DNA of 64,000 bases from Flagellimonas sediminis (GTDB lineage: Bacteria > Bacteroidota > Bacteroidia > Flavobacteriales > Flavobacteriaceae). The stretch covers positions 372,001 to 436,000 of the forward strand of contig NZ_JAAAMI010000002.1 in assembly GCF_010500845.1 (NCBI RefSeq), written 5' to 3'. Position 1 is the first letter of the stretch, and every line of letters begins with the position of its first letter. Below, piece after piece: positions 16,276 to 24,352 of this stretch. The notes beneath the pieces are model-generated. The model saw nothing but the letters and a program-made list of their open reading frames with translations, had not been told where the DNA came from and searched no databases. A program made the position numbers and the translations under genes.

Positions 16276-16282
16276 ATTTATA

Positions 16283-16663
16283 TCACCAACTTATAATAAT
16301 ATTATTGACCTTACCTAACAACTCGGCGGCCATGGCCGGGTCCAACCCATATCCCTGTAGGCTACCCACGGGGTTTTTAAAGCTCAGTTGGGTGGTGTTG
16401 GCATCCACTTCTTGCAGTACCAGTTTTAAGGGAATATCGTTGATCGCCAAAGGGTCGCCCGCCATGATCTGGGCAATGTATTTGGGCTCAAAAAAGAGCA
16501 ATTGCCGCAAGGGCGGTATGGTGATCCCGTGCTTGGCCACAATGGCCTGGGTATCGATCTCGTGCAGTAGCAAAAAACCGTGGTCGGTGATCCGTTGTTT
16601 CAGGGTTTCGTACACCTGCCCAAAGGGCAGCGGTAGCAGTTGGTGTTCCACATGGGCTTTCAT
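16283..16663 (-). CDS. DUF302 family protein
   Basis: 126 residues matching DUF302 (beta-rich, FGQVYETLKQRITDHGFLLLHEIDTQAI..., QLLFFEPKYIAQIM, with L-x-x-Y-G-x-D in SLQGYGLD). No signal peptide. It starts 11 bases after the AraC stop and is almost certainly in its transcript. Its 3' end marks the far edge of the AT-rich island. Function is unknown; a heme- or metal-related role has been suggested for some family members. Confidence 0.8.
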   Translation of the reverse strand: MKAHVEHQLLPLPFGQVYETLKQRITDHGFLLLHEIDTQAIVAKHGITIPPLRQLLFFEPKYIAQIMAGDPLAINDIPLKLVLQEVDANTTQLSFKNPVGSLQGYGLDPAMAAELLGKVNNIIISW

Positions 16664-16674
16664 AAGCGGTATGT

Positions 16675-17556
16675 TTAGGCGGTGGAACGGGCAAAGCCCA
16701 CGGTTTCGCGGTAGGTTGTGGGTGAGATTTCGGCGTTGTTCTTAAAAAAGCGGCTAAAGTAGTGCTCGTCGTCGTACCCGAGGTCGTAGGCGATCTCCTT
16801 TACGCTTTTGTTGGTGAGGTACAGCTCGCGCTTGGCCTCTATAATGATCCGCTCGCTGATCAGGTTGGTCATGGTCTTGTTAAAATGGTTCTTGGTGATC
16901 TTGGCCAGCGCCTTGGGGCTTATGTTCAGCAGGTCGGCATACTCCCCGGCGGAGTGCTTAGTGCGGTAGTGGGTCTCGATCAGGTTTTTCAGCTTTTGGA
17001 GGATAAAGGGCTCCTTTTCGTCGGATAGCCCTTCCAGCACTTCGGGCTGTTGCTTGGCCTTGGCGCGGGAGGTAGTGATCAAAAAGATCTTGAGGTAGGA
17101 GACCAACAGCTCGTACTGGGCCATTTCGGCCTTTTGCACTTCTAGGCGCATCTGATGCAGTACCCTATCCAGCTTGTTGCGGATATCGTCCGTTATGCTG
17201 AGCATGGGCGGGTTGTAAATATTGTTGAAGAGCACTCCGTTGCAGGCCACCTGTTCGTGGTGATGGTGGATGCAGAAAAAATCGGGATGGAAATGCAACA
17301 CCACGCCTTCCAACGGTTCGTCCTCGGTAAGGGTAAAGGGTTGGTAGGGCGTCATGGCGAACAGGGTGTCGGGCGTAAAGGCGTGTTCCTGAAAATCCAC
17401 CTGGGCGGTGCCCCTCCCCTTTTTGATCCAGATCAGGGAGTAGTAGTTGTGGCGGTTGGTATCGCAGAACTGGCAGCTGTCCTCAAAATGGGAAAGCTTA
17501 AAGGCCAGGTTGCCCGTTTGTTCGTCAATTAGCGTGTTGGTGTTGTAGAGGTCCAT
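16675..17556 (-). CDS. AraC-family transcriptional regulator
   Basis: 293 residues. N-terminal cupin-like sensor with a histidine cluster (FHPDFFCIHHHHEQ) that might bind metal. C-terminal AraC domain with two helix-turn-helix units: AGEYADLLNISPKALAKITK and KSVKEIAYDLGYDDEHYFSRFFK, then ISPTTYRE. The whole leader is replaced by a 25-unit heptamer array ending 14 bases before the ATG, so its promoter must lie inside the array or upstream of the DUF1348 gene. It probably acts on DUF302 and perhaps the AhpD/YHS genes; targets are inference. Confidence 0.9.
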   Translation of the reverse strand: MDLYNTNTLIDEQTGNLAFKLSHFEDSCQFCDTNRHNYYSLIWIKKGRGTAQVDFQEHAFTPDTLFAMTPYQPFTLTEDEPLEGVVLHFHPDFFCIHHHHEQVACNGVLFNNIYNPPMLSITDDIRNKLDRVLHQMRLEVQKAEMAQYELLVSYLKIFLITTSRAKAKQQPEVLEGLSDEKEPFILQKLKNLIETHYRTKHSAGEYADLLNISPKALAKITKNHFNKTMTNLISERIIIEAKRELYLTNKSVKEIAYDLGYDDEHYFSRFFKNNAEISPTTYRETVGFARSTA

Positions 17557-17570
17557 ATTTTTTTAGTTGT

Positions 17571-17745
17571 CAGTTATCAGTGGGCAGTTATCAGTTGTCA
17601 GTGGGCAGTTATCAGAAATCTGAGGTCTGAGGTCTGAAGTCTGAACTCTGAACTCTGAAATCTGAACTCTGAAATCTGAAATCTGAAGTCTGAAATCAGT
17701 AATCTGAAATCTGACATCTGACATCTGACGTCTGAAATCAGTAAT
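17571..17745 (-). repeat. 25-unit tandem heptanucleotide array (minus-strand unit ATTTCAG)
   Basis: Twenty-five heptamers in unbroken 7-base phase. Plus-strand consensus is C(T/A)GAANT; units include ctgaaat, ctgaact, ctgacat, cagtaat, cagttat, cagtggg. I checked the phase unit by unit. The array begins at the last base of the DUF1348 stop codon and fills the gap to the AraC gene. Indels of one unit would change spacing by seven bases. The 98-codon open frame across it is a by-product of the period. Confidence 0.92.
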
Positions 17746-18161
17746 TACAATCGGCGTTCGTTGGCCGCAATCGGCAGGTCGTTGATACTGGCATACCGCT
17801 TTTGCATTAACCCGTGCGCGTTGAACTCCCAGTTCTCGTTCCCGTACGCACGGAACCACTGCCCTTGGGCATTTTGGTACTCGTATTCAAAACGCACTGC
17901 AATACGATTGTCGGAAAAGGCCCAGAGTTCCTTACGTAGTTTATAGTTTTTTTCCTTTTGCCATTTGTCCGTCAAAAAGGCAACGACTTCTTCCCTCCCG
18001 TTCACAAACTGGGAGCGGTTGCGCCATTCGGTGTCCACAGTGTAGGCCCTGCTTACCTTTTCGGGGTCTTGGCTGTTCCAGGCATCTTCTGCCAATTGTA
18101 CTTTTTCTTCGGCCGTTGCTTCGGTAAAGGGGGGCAACGGATATTTTTTTTCAATGATCAT
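17745..18161 (-). CDS. DUF1348 family (SnoaL/NTF2-like) protein
   Basis: 138 residues in the NTF2-like fold: [59 protein letters not shown] and a C-terminal LPIAANERR. This matches DUF1348. No signal peptide and no clear catalytic residues; function unknown. A terminator for the YHS gene (18176-18216) lies just upstream, so it is probably transcribed separately. Its stop codon is the first edge of the heptamer array. Confidence 0.82.
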   Translation of the reverse strand: MIIEKKYPLPPFTEATAEEKVQLAEDAWNSQDPEKVSRAYTVDTEWRNRSQFVNGREEVVAFLTDKWQKEKNYKLRKELWAFSDNRIAVRFEYEYQNAQGQWFRAYGNENWEFNAHGLMQKRYASINDLPIAANERRL

Positions 18162-18175
18162 GGTGTGTCTTTTTT

Positions 18176-18216
18176 AAAATGAAAAAGGGCAGGACCTATG
18201 GCAAGCCCTACCCTTT
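18176..18216 (-). terminator. rho-independent terminator of the YHS gene
   Basis: Read on the minus strand: ten-pair stem (AAAGGGTAGG / CCTGCCCTTT, one G-T pair), 13-base loop, then TTTTTC. It starts about ten bases after the YHS stop. Confidence 0.8.
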
Positions 18217-18226
18217 GGAATTAAAA

Positions 18227-18694
18227 CTATTTGCTGTTTTTTACCGTGGGCCATTTGGCGTGCGCCGCCTTTTTAAGCTCTGTGGTGCGTTGGCCCCAAT
18301 CCAAGGAAGTGTCCAAAGTCTTCCCGTCAAACGGACCATTGTAGAATAGGTACAGTTTACCATCCACTATATCGAAAGTTTCCGGGTTAATTGGAAACTT
18401 GGTGTCCTTTGCAGCCACACCCCAAGCGCAATAGCCATCAAATTGAGGTAAGTAGTTGCTGGGTGCCTTGGTGAAGGCATCGCGGTTGGCCTTGCTGGCA
18501 AAGTAATAGGTGGCCCCATTGTGCTTGGCCGTATAGCTTTTGCTTCCTTTTTGGGCCGCTCCGGAGAAATAGGCCACTACATCGTACCCGCCAATGGCAA
18601 GTCCGTTCTTGTCAACAGGGTCTATCTGCGCCTGTGCACCAATCATGGCAAACAAGGCTACCCCCAAAAGAAAAATGGATTTAATTGATTTCAT
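18227..18694 (-). CDS. secreted YHS-domain protein
   Basis: 155 residues with a signal peptide (KSIKSIFLLGVALFAMIGAQAQ). The body contains LAIGGYDVVAYF, YYFASKANRDAFTKAPSNYLPQFDGYCAWG, the YHS pattern with one cysteine, which in relatives binds metal. Likely periplasmic. It lies 34 bases downstream of the AhpD-like gene and may be co-transcribed with it, which suggests a shared redox or metal stress role (inference). Confidence 0.87.
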   Translation of the reverse strand: MKSIKSIFLLGVALFAMIGAQAQIDPVDKNGLAIGGYDVVAYFSGAAQKGSKSYTAKHNGATYYFASKANRDAFTKAPSNYLPQFDGYCAWGVAAKDTKFPINPETFDIVDGKLYLFYNGPFDGKTLDTSLDWGQRTTELKKAAHAKWPTVKNSK

Positions 18695-18728
18695 CTGTTA
18701 TTGATTTTATAATTAGAAAAAATGAACA

Positions 18729-19274
18729 CTATACGGTTTCAGCTTCCACTACCGGAAAATCGATATCGGTATTGGCGGTGTTGTTAAAGTAGTTGGTGAA
18801 AACGTTCAAGGCCACGTGTGCCACGATCTCGCCTACGGCACCATCGGTAAAACCGGCATTTTTTACGGTTTCCACATCGTCTGCAGATACCCTACCTCTT
18901 TTTTCCACCAAAGTTTTGGCGAACGTAAGGGCAGCAGCGATCTTGGGATCTTTGTTACGGCCTTCGCGGGCCATGTGCAAGGTGTCGGTATCAATGCTTA
19001 CCAATTTTTCCCCTATAAAGGAATGGGCGGACAAACAATAGTTGCAGGCGTTGGACTCGGCCACGGCCAAAGCGATCAATTCGCCCAAACGACCACCCAA
19101 GGTTCCTTTGCCCAAGGCATCGCTCAAGTTCAAATAGCCTTCCAATACGGCAGAAGAGTTGCCCATGGTGCGCATCATGTTCGGCACCATGCCCAATTTG
19201 CCTTGGATGCCATCAAAAAGTTCTTTGGATCTTCCGGTTGCTTCGTTGGGATCCAATGCTAGTAAACGTGTCAT
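18729..19274 (-). CDS. carboxymuconolactone decarboxylase / AhpD-like peroxidase
   Basis: The ATG complementary to 19272-19274 gives 181 residues starting MTRLLALDPNEATG; the ATG nine codons upstream adds only a basic tail. The core has NACNYCLSAHSFIG (C-x-x-C...H), the redox site of AhpD-like proteins, with the preceding ELIALAVAE helix. Likely a cytoplasmic thiol peroxidase subunit forming all-helical oligomers. Leader of the CMD-YHS unit; an AraC gene lies nearby on the same strand. Confidence 0.9.
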   Translation of the reverse strand: MTRLLALDPNEATGRSKELFDGIQGKLGMVPNMMRTMGNSSAVLEGYLNLSDALGKGTLGGRLGELIALAVAESNACNYCLSAHSFIGEKLVSIDTDTLHMAREGRNKDPKIAAALTFAKTLVEKRGRVSADDVETVKNAGFTDGAVGEIVAHVALNVFTNYFNNTANTDIDFPVVEAETV

Positions 19275-19675
19275 AGTTTTTGTTTTTAAATGGATTGTCA
19301 TTATTGACGTTACAAAGGTGCGGTGGCCGTGGTTGGGATAAAATGGACAGATGTCACTTGTTCTTGGACAATTTTCCCTAGATGGATAAAATGTTGGTTT
19401 CCGTCAACCTGAACTTTTTCAGGTTTTCATCAAGATTTGCCCGTCAACTGGTTGGAATTCTGAACTGCATTCAGAATGACGACAGGCAGGTTCAGAATGA
19501 CGACATTCAATTTGGATGATTATCTCCCAATGAAAAAAATAGGGTCATATCAAGGATCTTACGTACCAAAATGACATCAATGCAAACCTATGATCCCTCA
19601 ACCCAAACCCTACAACCGTCAATTACATATGCAACATTATTACGCATGGTTTAGTTTGGTCAAAAATTAAGGAAA
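19275..19675. other. gene-free 400-base stretch with small repeats
   Basis: I see no gene here. It holds the leader of the AhpD-like gene and, at 19400-19510, fragments typical of intergenic repeats: an inverted pair CCTGAAC...TTCAGGTT and two direct copies of TTCAGAATGACGACA (19470-19484 and 19491-19505). Confidence 0.6.
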
Positions 19676-19795
19676 ATGACCACACTTGAAACGATAAACC
19701 TCTTACAGAAAATTTGTTTGGTTGCCGCGGGCGTTATCCTGTACCTTGCAGGATGGTTACACGGTGCCCACTGGGGAAAAAGAAACCGGATATAG
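19676..19795 (+). CDS. small single-pass membrane protein, 39 residues
   Basis: ATG preceded by AAGGA six bases upstream, a clear ribosome site for this phylum. The product starts MTTLETINLLQK, has one hydrophobic helix (ICLVAAGVILYLAGWL, residues 13-28) and a basic end GKRNRI, which suggests the C-terminus stays in the cytoplasm. No homologue recognised. Too short for standard gene callers. A weak inverted repeat (AGGAC...GTCCT at about 19813-19835) follows. Confidence 0.55.
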   Translation: MTTLETINLLQKICLVAAGVILYLAGWLHGAHWGKRNRI

Positions 19796-19893
19796 CACAA
19801 TACGGCACCGTTCAGGACGTTTTTTATGATGTCCTAAAACAACCTAAACCTACTTGAGCCATCTTTACACAAGACCCCCTTATCAGACGGATT

Positions 19894-20226
19894 TTGGTAC
19901 TTTGCCAGAACCAACATTACATTATTGCCATCAGCGAGCTCTGGAACGGAGCCCTGCAATATGCCTGCTGGCACAAACCGAAAACCCTTTTGGAAGAATC
20001 GAGCCTCATCGTCATCGGTGGATCCTCCTTCATTTCCCCAAAAAAAGACAAAACGGAATACCATTTTAAGCACAAGGGCTGGTGCTTTTCCTTGGAAAAG
20101 ATCGTACCCCCAGGTTCCATGGCCACTCCCCTTATCTTTTTGGAAGTCACCGACCAAGAGCAAAAAAAAAGTACCTGGAAAATGGAAGAAATGCCATTGC
20201 CCAAGTACTTAGGTAATTTTTTATGA
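19894..20226 (+). CDS. hypothetical protein with no ATG start
   Basis: The frame from the TGA at 19855-19857 to the stop at 20226 reads like a real protein: TTG at 19894 gives 110 residues (YYIIAISELW-like start, SSLIVIGGSSFISPKKDKTEYHF, PPGSMATPLIFLEVTD). It has no ATG within its first part, so it uses TTG or ATT, or it is a gene whose 5' end has been lost. Competing frames on the minus strand look less protein-like. Family not recognised. It ends seven bases before the 3' end of the PQQ dehydrogenase gene. Confidence 0.45.
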   Translation: MVLCQNQHYIIAISELWNGALQYACWHKPKTLLEESSLIVIGGSSFISPKKDKTEYHFKHKGWCFSLEKIVPPGSMATPLIFLEVTDQEQKKSTWKMEEMPLPKYLGNFL

Positions 20227-20233
20227 GGGTCCC

Positions 20234-21409
20234 CTAGCCTTTGTAGGTGACGCGGTAAATGGCGTCGCCCACATCGTCGGAAATCAAGAGCGAACCATCT
20301 TTGAGGAACAGCAGGTCCACGGGCCTACCAAAGGCTTCTTGCGATTCCTCGTCCAACCAGCCATAGATGAAAGGTTCATAACCCACGGCTTGGTTGCCAT
20401 CCAATTTTACCAAGGAAATCCTGTACCCTACTTTGGAGGAACGGTTCCAAGAGCCATGCTCGGCCAAAAAGGCATGTCCCTTATAACTTTCGGGGAACAT
20501 GGTGCCCGTATCGAACTTTACGCCCAGGGCCGCCACGTGCGCTCCTAAAGGCTGTACGGGAGGTACAAAATCGGAACAGGGACGTTGGGATCCAAAATCA
20601 GGATCCGGAACGGTACCGCCATGGCAAAATGGAAAACCAAAATGTTGGCCCACCTCGGTCAATCGGTTCAATTCTCCCGGAGGGGTATCATCTCCCATCA
20701 TGTCCCTATTGTTATCGGTAAACCACAGTTCGCCCGTTTGGGGGTGCCAAGTAAAACCTACCGTGTTTCGTACCCCTTGGGCTATGATCTCGCGGTTGCC
20801 TCCATCGGCATCCATACGGGTAATGGACGCAAAACGTTCGTCCACCGAAGTACTATCACACACATTACAGGGAGCACCTACAGGCACGTACAATTTATCG
20901 TCAGGTCCAAAGGCGATATATTTCCAACCGTGGTGAAAATTTCCTGGATAATCGTCATAGATCAACTCCGGTTCCTGAGGATTGTCCAACTGCTGCTCAA
21001 TATTCTGGTATTTGAAGAGTCGGCTTACGGCAGCCACATATAGGGCCCCATTTTTGAAGGCCACCCCGTTGGGTTGCTCCAAGTCCTTGGCGATGATATA
21101 GGTGGTGTCTCCCCTGAAATCCCCATTGGTATCCTTTACGGCATATACCACCCCTTCGTTGCGGGTGCCCACGAACAGGGTACCGTCATCGCCCATGGCC
21201 ATGGAACGCGCCCCGTCCAAACCTTCGGCGTATACATCAATATTAAAGCCCGCGGGCAAATGCAATCGGTCCAAAGGCAAACTGCCTTGATAAGTTTGTT
21301 CCACTTCGGTCTCCTCGGTCGCGGCTTCCTTTTTCCCGTTACAGGAAAGTACTGCCAGTGAAAGCGCACAAAGGGTTATGGACCTAAAGGTCAAATCATA
21401 AATTTTCAT
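20234..21409 (-). CDS. PQQ-dependent sugar dehydrogenase-like lipoprotein
   Basis: 391 residues. Lipobox LAVLSC at residues 18-23 marks it as a lipoprotein. The rest is a six-bladed propeller of the soluble glucose / L-sorbosone dehydrogenase type: LPAGFNIDVYAEGLDGARSM, GTRNEGVVYAVKD, FHHGWKYIAFGPDDKLYVPVG, GVRNTVGFTWHPQTGELWFTDN and LFLKDGSLLISDDVGDAIYRV. The four extra-propeller cysteines (NVCD, FCHG, RPCSD) recall related secreted enzymes. It likely oxidises a sugar in the periplasm or at the surface; substrate unknown. Confidence 0.88.
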   Translation of the reverse strand: MKIYDLTFRSITLCALSLAVLSCNGKKEAATEETEVEQTYQGSLPLDRLHLPAGFNIDVYAEGLDGARSMAMGDDGTLFVGTRNEGVVYAVKDTNGDFRGDTTYIIAKDLEQPNGVAFKNGALYVAAVSRLFKYQNIEQQLDNPQEPELIYDDYPGNFHHGWKYIAFGPDDKLYVPVGAPCNVCDSTSVDERFASITRMDADGGNREIIAQGVRNTVGFTWHPQTGELWFTDNNRDMMGDDTPPGELNRLTEVGQHFGFPFCHGGTVPDPDFGSQRPCSDFVPPVQPLGAHVAALGVKFDTGTMFPESYKGHAFLAEHGSWNRSSKVGYRISLVKLDGNQAVGYEPFIYGWLDEESQEAFGRPVDLLFLKDGSLLISDDVGDAIYRVTYKG

Positions 21410-21501
21410 GTTGCTTTTTAGGTGTTTTAGTTTCTAATCCCCTAAGCTAAAACAAAATGATGGAAATGTAGAATACAAGTGAGGGTACTTTTGTGAAAAT
21501 T

Positions 21502-22059
21502 CTACTCTTTTCTCTCATAGGGTGCGAGGTTGCCCTGATACCAAATATTGGTGCGATGGCTACTGGACATGGCAATGCGTGCCGTACGGTTGGGAAACAA
21601 TTGGGCGACTACCTGATAGGCTTCCGCTCCTTGGTTCACATTGAATTTGATCACGTAACCCTTACCCTTTGTTACGGGTTCCAATGAAAAATCCTTGGGA
21701 ACCCCCTCGAATTTTATGCCTGTTTGTTGAGGATTGTAAGTGCCGCCCATCCGGCGTTCCCCAAAATAAGGCAGGTCCGCCATGACACTATCGCCCACCA
21801 TACGCAAATACCCTCGGGAACCCGCAATATCGATTCGGCTAGCCGTGCTGCCCGGTGGCAAAAGCCCAGCGTTGGCAATGCTGTTAAGACTCTGGCTGGC
21901 CATGGGCTGGGCCCACATGGCCTGGATCTCGAAATGTTGGTCTCGGGCTATTTTATCCAACGCGGCCACCTCTTCCGGGGTAGCCTGATAGACAGAGGAA
22001 CAACCTGTTACAAAGAACAACAGGGCAACCGTGAAAATGGTATGGAATAGGGTTTTCAT
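21502..22059 (-). CDS. DUF4251 lipoprotein
   Basis: 185 residues with lipobox FVTGC (Cys20). The body (DIAGSRGYLRMVGDSVMADLPYFGERRMGGTYN..., EGVPKDFSLEP, GKGYVIKFNV) is the DUF4251 pattern, a Bacteroidetes family of unknown role. Expected on the periplasmic face of a membrane. Monocistronic by position. Confidence 0.85.
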   Translation of the reverse strand: MKTLFHTIFTVALLFFVTGCSSVYQATPEEVAALDKIARDQHFEIQAMWAQPMASQSLNSIANAGLLPPGSTASRIDIAGSRGYLRMVGDSVMADLPYFGERRMGGTYNPQQTGIKFEGVPKDFSLEPVTKGKGYVIKFNVNQGAEAYQVVAQLFPNRTARIAMSSSHRTNIWYQGNLAPYERKE

Positions 22060-22125
22060 AGCGAAGGAAATTAACCCTATAATTTACGAAATCCCAAGGT
22101 AATATCCCATATAAATAACGCCCAA

Positions 22126-23043
22126 TTAACGTTTGAAACGTTCAAAAATGGCCAAAGTCTTCTTGGTGTTGATGAAATAAACCCCTGTCAGCAAAATGGT
22201 GGCCGCCAATACGGATTGTACCGTAATCTGTTCTTTCAAAAAATACCATCCCAAGAGCATGGCCACGATAGGGTTCACATAAGTGGACGTTGCCACTTTT
22301 TCCGGTGAAACGGTCTTCAATAAAAAATTGAAGGAGGTGAAGGCCACTATACTGCCAAAAACCACCAAAAGGGCCATTGACCACTGTACCTTGCCACTCC
22401 AATCCAAAGGAGAGGACCATTCTTCCCCAAAGGCCAAACTCATCAATGCCAGAGTTATCCCGGCAGTGAACATTTGATAGCCCGTGTTCACAAAATAGTT
22501 GGTGGGTAAATCGGCACGGGCCACGAAAAGGCTTCCATACGCCCAACTGAGCATACAAAAGAAAATCATGATCATTCCGGTGATGGATTCTTCTCTGGTG
22601 ATGATCTGTTTTTGGCTTACCAATAAATAAATCCCGATAATGCCCAAAACCACTCCGATCAAGGACATGGGCTGTATCTTTTTACCTTGCAGCATCCGCA
22701 TCAACAATAAAATGATGAGGGGTTGGGCAGAAATCTCGAGGGCGGCAAAACCACTATCCACATATTTGAGTGCCCATACCACCACCCCATTACCGAAACT
22801 GAGAAAGAAAATGCCCGCCAAAATGGTATTGAGCAATTGTTTTTTGGAGATGGTCAGGGGAATCTTCATGAACTTGGTGATCACAAAGATCAAAAGTCCC
22901 GCCGTAACAAAACGAAAGGAGGCCAGCATGAAGGGCTCCAGTTCCATTACAGCTACCTTGTTCAACAGATAGGTGGACCCCCAGATGAAGTAAATGGCAA
23001 AAAAGGCTAAAATGACCAGTGCGGAGTTCGAGGATCTTCCCAT
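22126..23043 (-). CDS. EamA-family transporter (DMT superfamily)
   Basis: The ATG complementary to 23041-23043 gives 305 residues beginning MGRSSNSALVILAFFAIYFIWGSTYLLNK; the longer frame lacks family features. Two EamA repeats give ten predicted membrane helices, with FIWGSTYLLNKVAV and, in the second repeat, FGSIVAFTSFNFLLKTVSPEKVATSTYVNPIVAMLLGW (shown as the region around 22290-22400). Probably an inner-membrane exporter of amino acids or other metabolites; substrate unknown. Confidence 0.9.
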   Translation of the reverse strand: MGRSSNSALVILAFFAIYFIWGSTYLLNKVAVMELEPFMLASFRFVTAGLLIFVITKFMKIPLTISKKQLLNTILAGIFFLSFGNGVVVWALKYVDSGFAALEISAQPLIILLLMRMLQGKKIQPMSLIGVVLGIIGIYLLVSQKQIITREESITGMIMIFFCMLSWAYGSLFVARADLPTNYFVNTGYQMFTAGITLALMSLAFGEEWSSPLDWSGKVQWSMALLVVFGSIVAFTSFNFLLKTVSPEKVATSTYVNPIVAMLLGWYFLKEQITVQSVLAATILLTGVYFINTKKTLAIFERFKR

Positions 23044-23153
23044 TCCAAGACAAGTTGTTTGCCCTACAATATTACGGATGTTTAAAAGAGTATAAAACAG
23101 ATGGGGAGCATCTTTTACCACAAAATGGAGTGATGTGTAAAAGTAGTGGAAAG

Positions 23154-23486
23154 TTAAAAGGACTTGCCCATTTTCAAAAGGTATGCGGCAAAATCACTTT
23201 CCAGCTTTCGGAATCGGCCCAATTGTTCGCGTACTTCCATCTCCAAAGCTTCACTGATCCCATCATTTTGTTTTTTGATAAGATCCATAATTTCTTTCTG
23301 ATGTCTGGAAAAAATCTTGAAACTGTTTTTGAGCGCGTTGAATTTTTCAAAGTCGGAAGGACATTTGGGCTCGTTGGTATAGGACCCCAGTTTTTTAAAA
23401 AGCCGTTGTATGGTGGTATTGTTCCTTTCCAAGCGAACCAAGATTTCTTGTTGGGTATGGATGCTGTCTTCTACAATTTGGGCCAT
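23154..23486 (-). CDS. hypothetical helical protein, 110 residues
   Basis: Almost wholly helical and charged (SIHTQQEILVRLERNNTTIQ, FKIFSRHQKEIMDLIKKQND, MEVREQLGRFRKLESDFAAY). It has one cysteine and no signal peptide. Resembles small coiled-coil proteins; no family recognised. It lies alone between the EamA and OmpA genes. Confidence 0.6.
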   Translation of the reverse strand: MAQIVEDSIHTQQEILVRLERNNTTIQRLFKKLGSYTNEPKCPSDFEKFNALKNSFKIFSRHQKEIMDLIKKQNDGISEALEMEVREQLGRFRKLESDFAAYLLKMGKSF

Positions 23487-23596
23487 GATGATTCGTTTTT
23501 TGGGGATGGATGCTTTATGACCAGTAAGTTAGGGAATATCTTACAGAGTTGCACCTTAATTAACTTTCATTTAATGGTTTAATCAACAATTATCAA

Positions 23597-23628
23597 CAAA
23601 AAAGACCCGATGTTTTGCACACCGGGCC
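23597..23628 (-). terminator. terminator of the OmpA gene
   Basis: Stem GGCCCGGTG / CATCGGGTC (minus strand, two G-T pairs) with a seven-base loop, followed by TTTTTTG. The plus strand also ends in TTTTT, so it could work both ways. It lies 28 bases after the OmpA stop. Confidence 0.82.
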
Positions 23629-23655
23629 TTTTTGGAATATTTAGAAACCGAATTC

Positions 23656-24348
23656 TTAGTTGTCGGTTTTTTCGTAAGCTTCTTGCTTCAACTCCTCGCT
23701 GGCGATGATGGCCAATTCCACACGTCTGTTCTTGGCTTTACCCTCTGCGGTTTCATTACTTTCACGAGGTTGTGTCTCCCCATACCATTTGGTGGTAAAC
23801 CTGCTACTCGAAACCCCTTTCGAAATCAAATAATTGGTCACGGATTCCGCTCTTTGTTGGGACAACTTCCAGTTGTACTCATCGCTACCTGCGCTGTCAG
23901 TATGCCCTTCAACCAAAATGTTGGTCTTAGGATATTCCTTGAAGATGCCGGCCATTTTGTCCAAAGTAGTAGCTGAAGTACCTTTTACATCGGATTTGTT
24001 GGTGTCAAAATACACCCCTGCATCTTCGTTGAAGGTAACGTTGATCCCCTCACCAACACGTTGTACTTCCGCGCCTGGAATTTCCTCCTCGATACGCTCG
24101 GCCTGTCTGTCCATACGGTTACCGATATAACCACCGGCAGCACCACCCACCACGGCACCGATGATGGCCCCAAGGGCAGTGTTTCCTTTTCCAACGTTGT
24201 TACCGATAACACCACCGATAACGGCGCCACTTCCGGCACCGATAACGGCACCTTTTTGGGTATTGTTTGCATTTTTGACCGCATCACAGCTCAGAATAAG
24301 GCTCAGGGCCAAAACAGCTGTGGTTCCTTTCAATAATATTTTTTTCAT
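23656..24348 (-). CDS. OmpA-family lipoprotein with glycine-zipper segment
   Basis: The ATG complementary to 24346-24348 starts MKKILLKGTTAVLALSLILSC, a lipoprotein signal; an upstream ATG would spoil it and overlap the preceding gene. Next comes a glycine zipper (GAVIGAGSGAVIGG..., GAIIGAVVGGAAGGYIG). The C-terminal ~110 residues are an OmpA peptidoglycan-binding domain: VYFDTNKSDVKG, NILVEGHTDSAGSDEYNWKL, LSQQRAESVTNYL, AKNRRVEL. It tethers the outer membrane to peptidoglycan. It begins four bases after the lipocalin-like gene and is surely co-transcribed. Confidence 0.92.
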   Translation of the reverse strand: MKKILLKGTTAVLALSLILSCDAVKNANNTQKGAVIGAGSGAVIGGVIGNNVGKGNTALGAIIGAVVGGAAGGYIGNRMDRQAERIEEEIPGAEVQRVGEGINVTFNEDAGVYFDTNKSDVKGTSATTLDKMAGIFKEYPKTNILVEGHTDSAGSDEYNWKLSQQRAESVTNYLISKGVSSSRFTTKWYGETQPRESNETAEGKAKNRRVELAIIASEELKQEAYEKTDN

Positions 24349-24352
24349 GTGA

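Noticed and set aside
17571..17745. Possible CRISPR array
   Set aside because: The repeats are contiguous seven-base units with no spacers, and no cas genes are near.
17563..17859. 98-residue minus-strand frame with repeating QISDFRV-like units
   Set aside because: It is produced by the heptamer array, since three heptamers make seven codons; it has no leader and overlaps the DUF1348 gene.
23154..23486. Plus-strand frame 23019-23582 over this gene
   Set aside because: The minus frame has a regular helical, charged composition; the plus frame is rich in Phe and Cys without pattern.
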